From: Pirellulaceae bacterium
GTDB taxonomy: Bacteria; Planctomycetota; Planctomycetia; Pirellulales; Pirellulaceae
Reading direction: 5' to 3'
NCBI GenBank assembly: GCA_020852965.1
Contig: JADYZV010000001.1
Location: 1 to 41,269 of the forward strand
Length of the DNA: 41,269 bases
Every line of letters begins with the position of its first letter. Within the stretch, counting starts at the first letter, position 1. The notes below the pieces were generated by a model. The model saw nothing but the letters and a program-made list of their open reading frames with translations, searched no databases and had not been told where the DNA came from. The position numbers and the translations under genes were made by a program. Below are positions 40,539 through 41,269 of the stretch, piece by piece.

Positions 40539-40832
40539 CTAGCTAGACGGTTTTGATTTGCGAAGCGTCTGCCGCTCGACTGCCTTCTCCAATGTAGCCG
40601 TTGGTGCTGCAGGTTTTGCTAGCAATTTGAGAAACCGGTCGCGGTCGCGATCCGAAAGAGGAGCTGCCGATTCCTCGCAAAACCGCAGGTCGTCCTCAGC
40701 TACCACGCGAGCTTTTCTCACGCGAATTTCCGTATCGCTGATATGCTCTACGATGACCGTCGAATTGGCAAACGATTTCGGTAGGATTAAGCGAGCCTTC
40801 GAGTCTGTAGTACGCGTTTGGGTTTCGATCAT
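40539..40832 (-). CDS. Antitoxin-like protein with AbrB-type N-terminus and TacA-like C-terminus
   Basis: The protein has 97 residues from ATG 40832. The first ~40, RTTDSKARLILPKSFANSTV and then IVEHISDTEIRVRKA, match the swapped-hairpin AbrB/MazE DNA-binding pattern (S-K-x-R-x-x-L-P). The C-terminal half has LSDRDRDRFLKLLAKP then AAPTATLEKA, close to the toxin-neutralising tail of TacA/DUF1778 antitoxins (LS.RDRD.FL.LL..P..P...L). It is directly upstream of the truncated GNAT toxin and has GGGG five bases before ATG, so it is the antitoxin of a former TA operon. The frame extends upstream to 41123, but the extra residues look non-coding. With its toxin dead it is an orphan; it may still bind DNA or neutralise related toxins. 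Confidence 0.8.
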   Translation of the reverse strand: MIETQTRTTDSKARLILPKSFANSTVIVEHISDTEIRVRKARVVAEDDLRFCEESAAPLSDRDRDRFLKLLAKPAAPTATLEKAVERQTLRKSKPSS

Positions 40833-40894
40833 GGTCGCCCCAATCGTAGAGCATAAAGTAACAACAGTATTATTGCTCGAAGTGGGAGTGGAGG

Positions 40895-40917
40895 CAAAGT
40901 GGTAAAGTACCACTTTG
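40895..40917. promoter_or_regulatory. Perfect 10-bp inverted repeat upstream of the antitoxin
   Basis: CAAAGTGGTA, loop AAG, TACCACTTTG. It lies 63 bases upstream of the antitoxin start on the minus strand, a reasonable place for an autoregulatory operator of a TA operon. It is not followed by a T-run on either strand. Confidence 0.4.
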
Positions 40918-41151
40918 CTGAGGAAGCAAACGCAGTCAGGCAAACTGCATTGCCGCCAGCGCCCTCTTGGCTCGATCTTGGGCTCGCTGAGATCGACCTC
41001 TATGGTCCCAAAGGCTTTGCTTCGAGCCGGGAGGGGTTGCCCCACGATTTGGCATGGTACCGACTTTGGGGAAGGCCAAAGCGGTGATAAATCCCCGCAC
41101 TGGTATGATGTCCTGCAAAGCAAAAAACATTTGCATTGGGAAGAAAAAAAG
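40918..41151. other. No recognisable gene
   Basis: Open frames on both strands here encode peptides with no motif I recognise and no good ribosome site. The stretch separates the antitoxin operon from the gene starting at 41211 and could be remnant DNA. Confidence 0.5.
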
Positions 41152-41216
41152 TGTCATCTGGATTGTTAGAGGAGAAGTTGAGTAAATTTTCCACTAACAA
41201 GGAGTCCCAGATGACA
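41152..41216. repeat. 10-bp inverted repeat spanning the start codon of the edge gene
   Basis: TGTCATCTGG (41152-41161) is the exact complement of CCAGATGACA (41207-41216), 45 bases apart. The right arm contains the ATG of the next gene. It could be a terminal or sub-terminal repeat of an insertion sequence, an operator, or an mRNA hairpin covering the start. Confidence 0.45.
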
Positions 41217-41269
41217 ATCTCTATTTCACCCCAAACGAAGCGGAATTCCAAGCCCCATGGTCATCGAAA
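41211..41269 (+). CDS. Start of an unidentified gene, cut by the window end
   Basis: Nineteen codons are visible: MTISISPQTKRNSKPHGHR. AAGGAG at 41199-41204 lies six bases before ATG, a strong ribosome site, so this is very likely a real start. The short basic N-terminus and the inverted repeat around the start suggest a transposase of an insertion sequence, but no family can be assigned from 19 residues. Confidence 0.6.
   Translation, partial: MTISISPQTKRNSKPHGHR

Noticed and set aside
40899-41087. A 62-codon plus-strand frame near the window end
   Set aside because: It begins inside the perfect inverted repeat, has no recognisable motif and no supporting context.

Overview
The window looks like chromosomal DNA from a planctomycete, most likely of the Pirellulaceae (Rhodopirellula/Blastopirellula-type). 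The evidence is an ECF sigma factor next to a TPR-containing Ser/Thr kinase, a PSCyt1/PSD1 protein followed by a DUF1501 protein, a planctomycete-type 'LLEQRWVLSG' export signal, PEP-CTERM tails, dockerin-like C-termini, and palindromic intergenic repeats. No genome search was possible, so the taxonomy is inference.

Layout: (1) 1-6766 holds a crotonase-family enoyl-CoA hydratase, then a regulatory cluster: an ECF sigma factor, a membrane Ser/Thr kinase with a long TPR sensor region, and a LuxR-type HTH regulator. (2) 6767-7585 is non-coding and carries dispersed repeats. (3) 7586-31051 is one continuous reading frame of 7821 codons, more than half of the window. It encodes a giant exported mosaic protein: an alpha/beta-hydrolase-like head lacking its Ser nucleophile, a long beta-rich region, about 830 residues of RTX-type Gly/Asp repeats, a propeller-like region, five parallel-beta-helix blocks (four of them clear repeats) separated by Kre9/KNH-like linkers, two of which are split by LamG domains, and a dockerin-like end. 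A PEP-CTERM protein gene follows 8 bp downstream. (4) 31904-33885 encodes an exported HAF-repeat protein and a second PEP-CTERM protein. (5) 33886-35204 is a gene-poor stretch with a repeat hairpin, a headless gene fragment, a dispersed repeat, a candidate structured RNA and a candidate terminator. (6) 35205-40279 holds the PSCyt1-PSCyt2-PSD1/DUF1501 pair. (7) 40310-41269 holds a decayed toxin-antitoxin locus on the minus strand, in which a GNAT toxin is cut to 50 codons beside a palindromic repeat while its antitoxin is intact, and the start of a further gene at the window edge.

The genes suggest a cell-surface/secretion-rich region with local signalling genes (sigma factor, kinase, LuxR). 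A functional link between the signalling cluster and the giant protein is only suggested by proximity and by a 30-bp motif found upstream of the kinase, the giant gene and the HAF gene. Main items for follow-up: the giant protein's architecture, the truncated toxin, the two dispersed intergenic elements, and the structured RNA candidate at 34835-34914.
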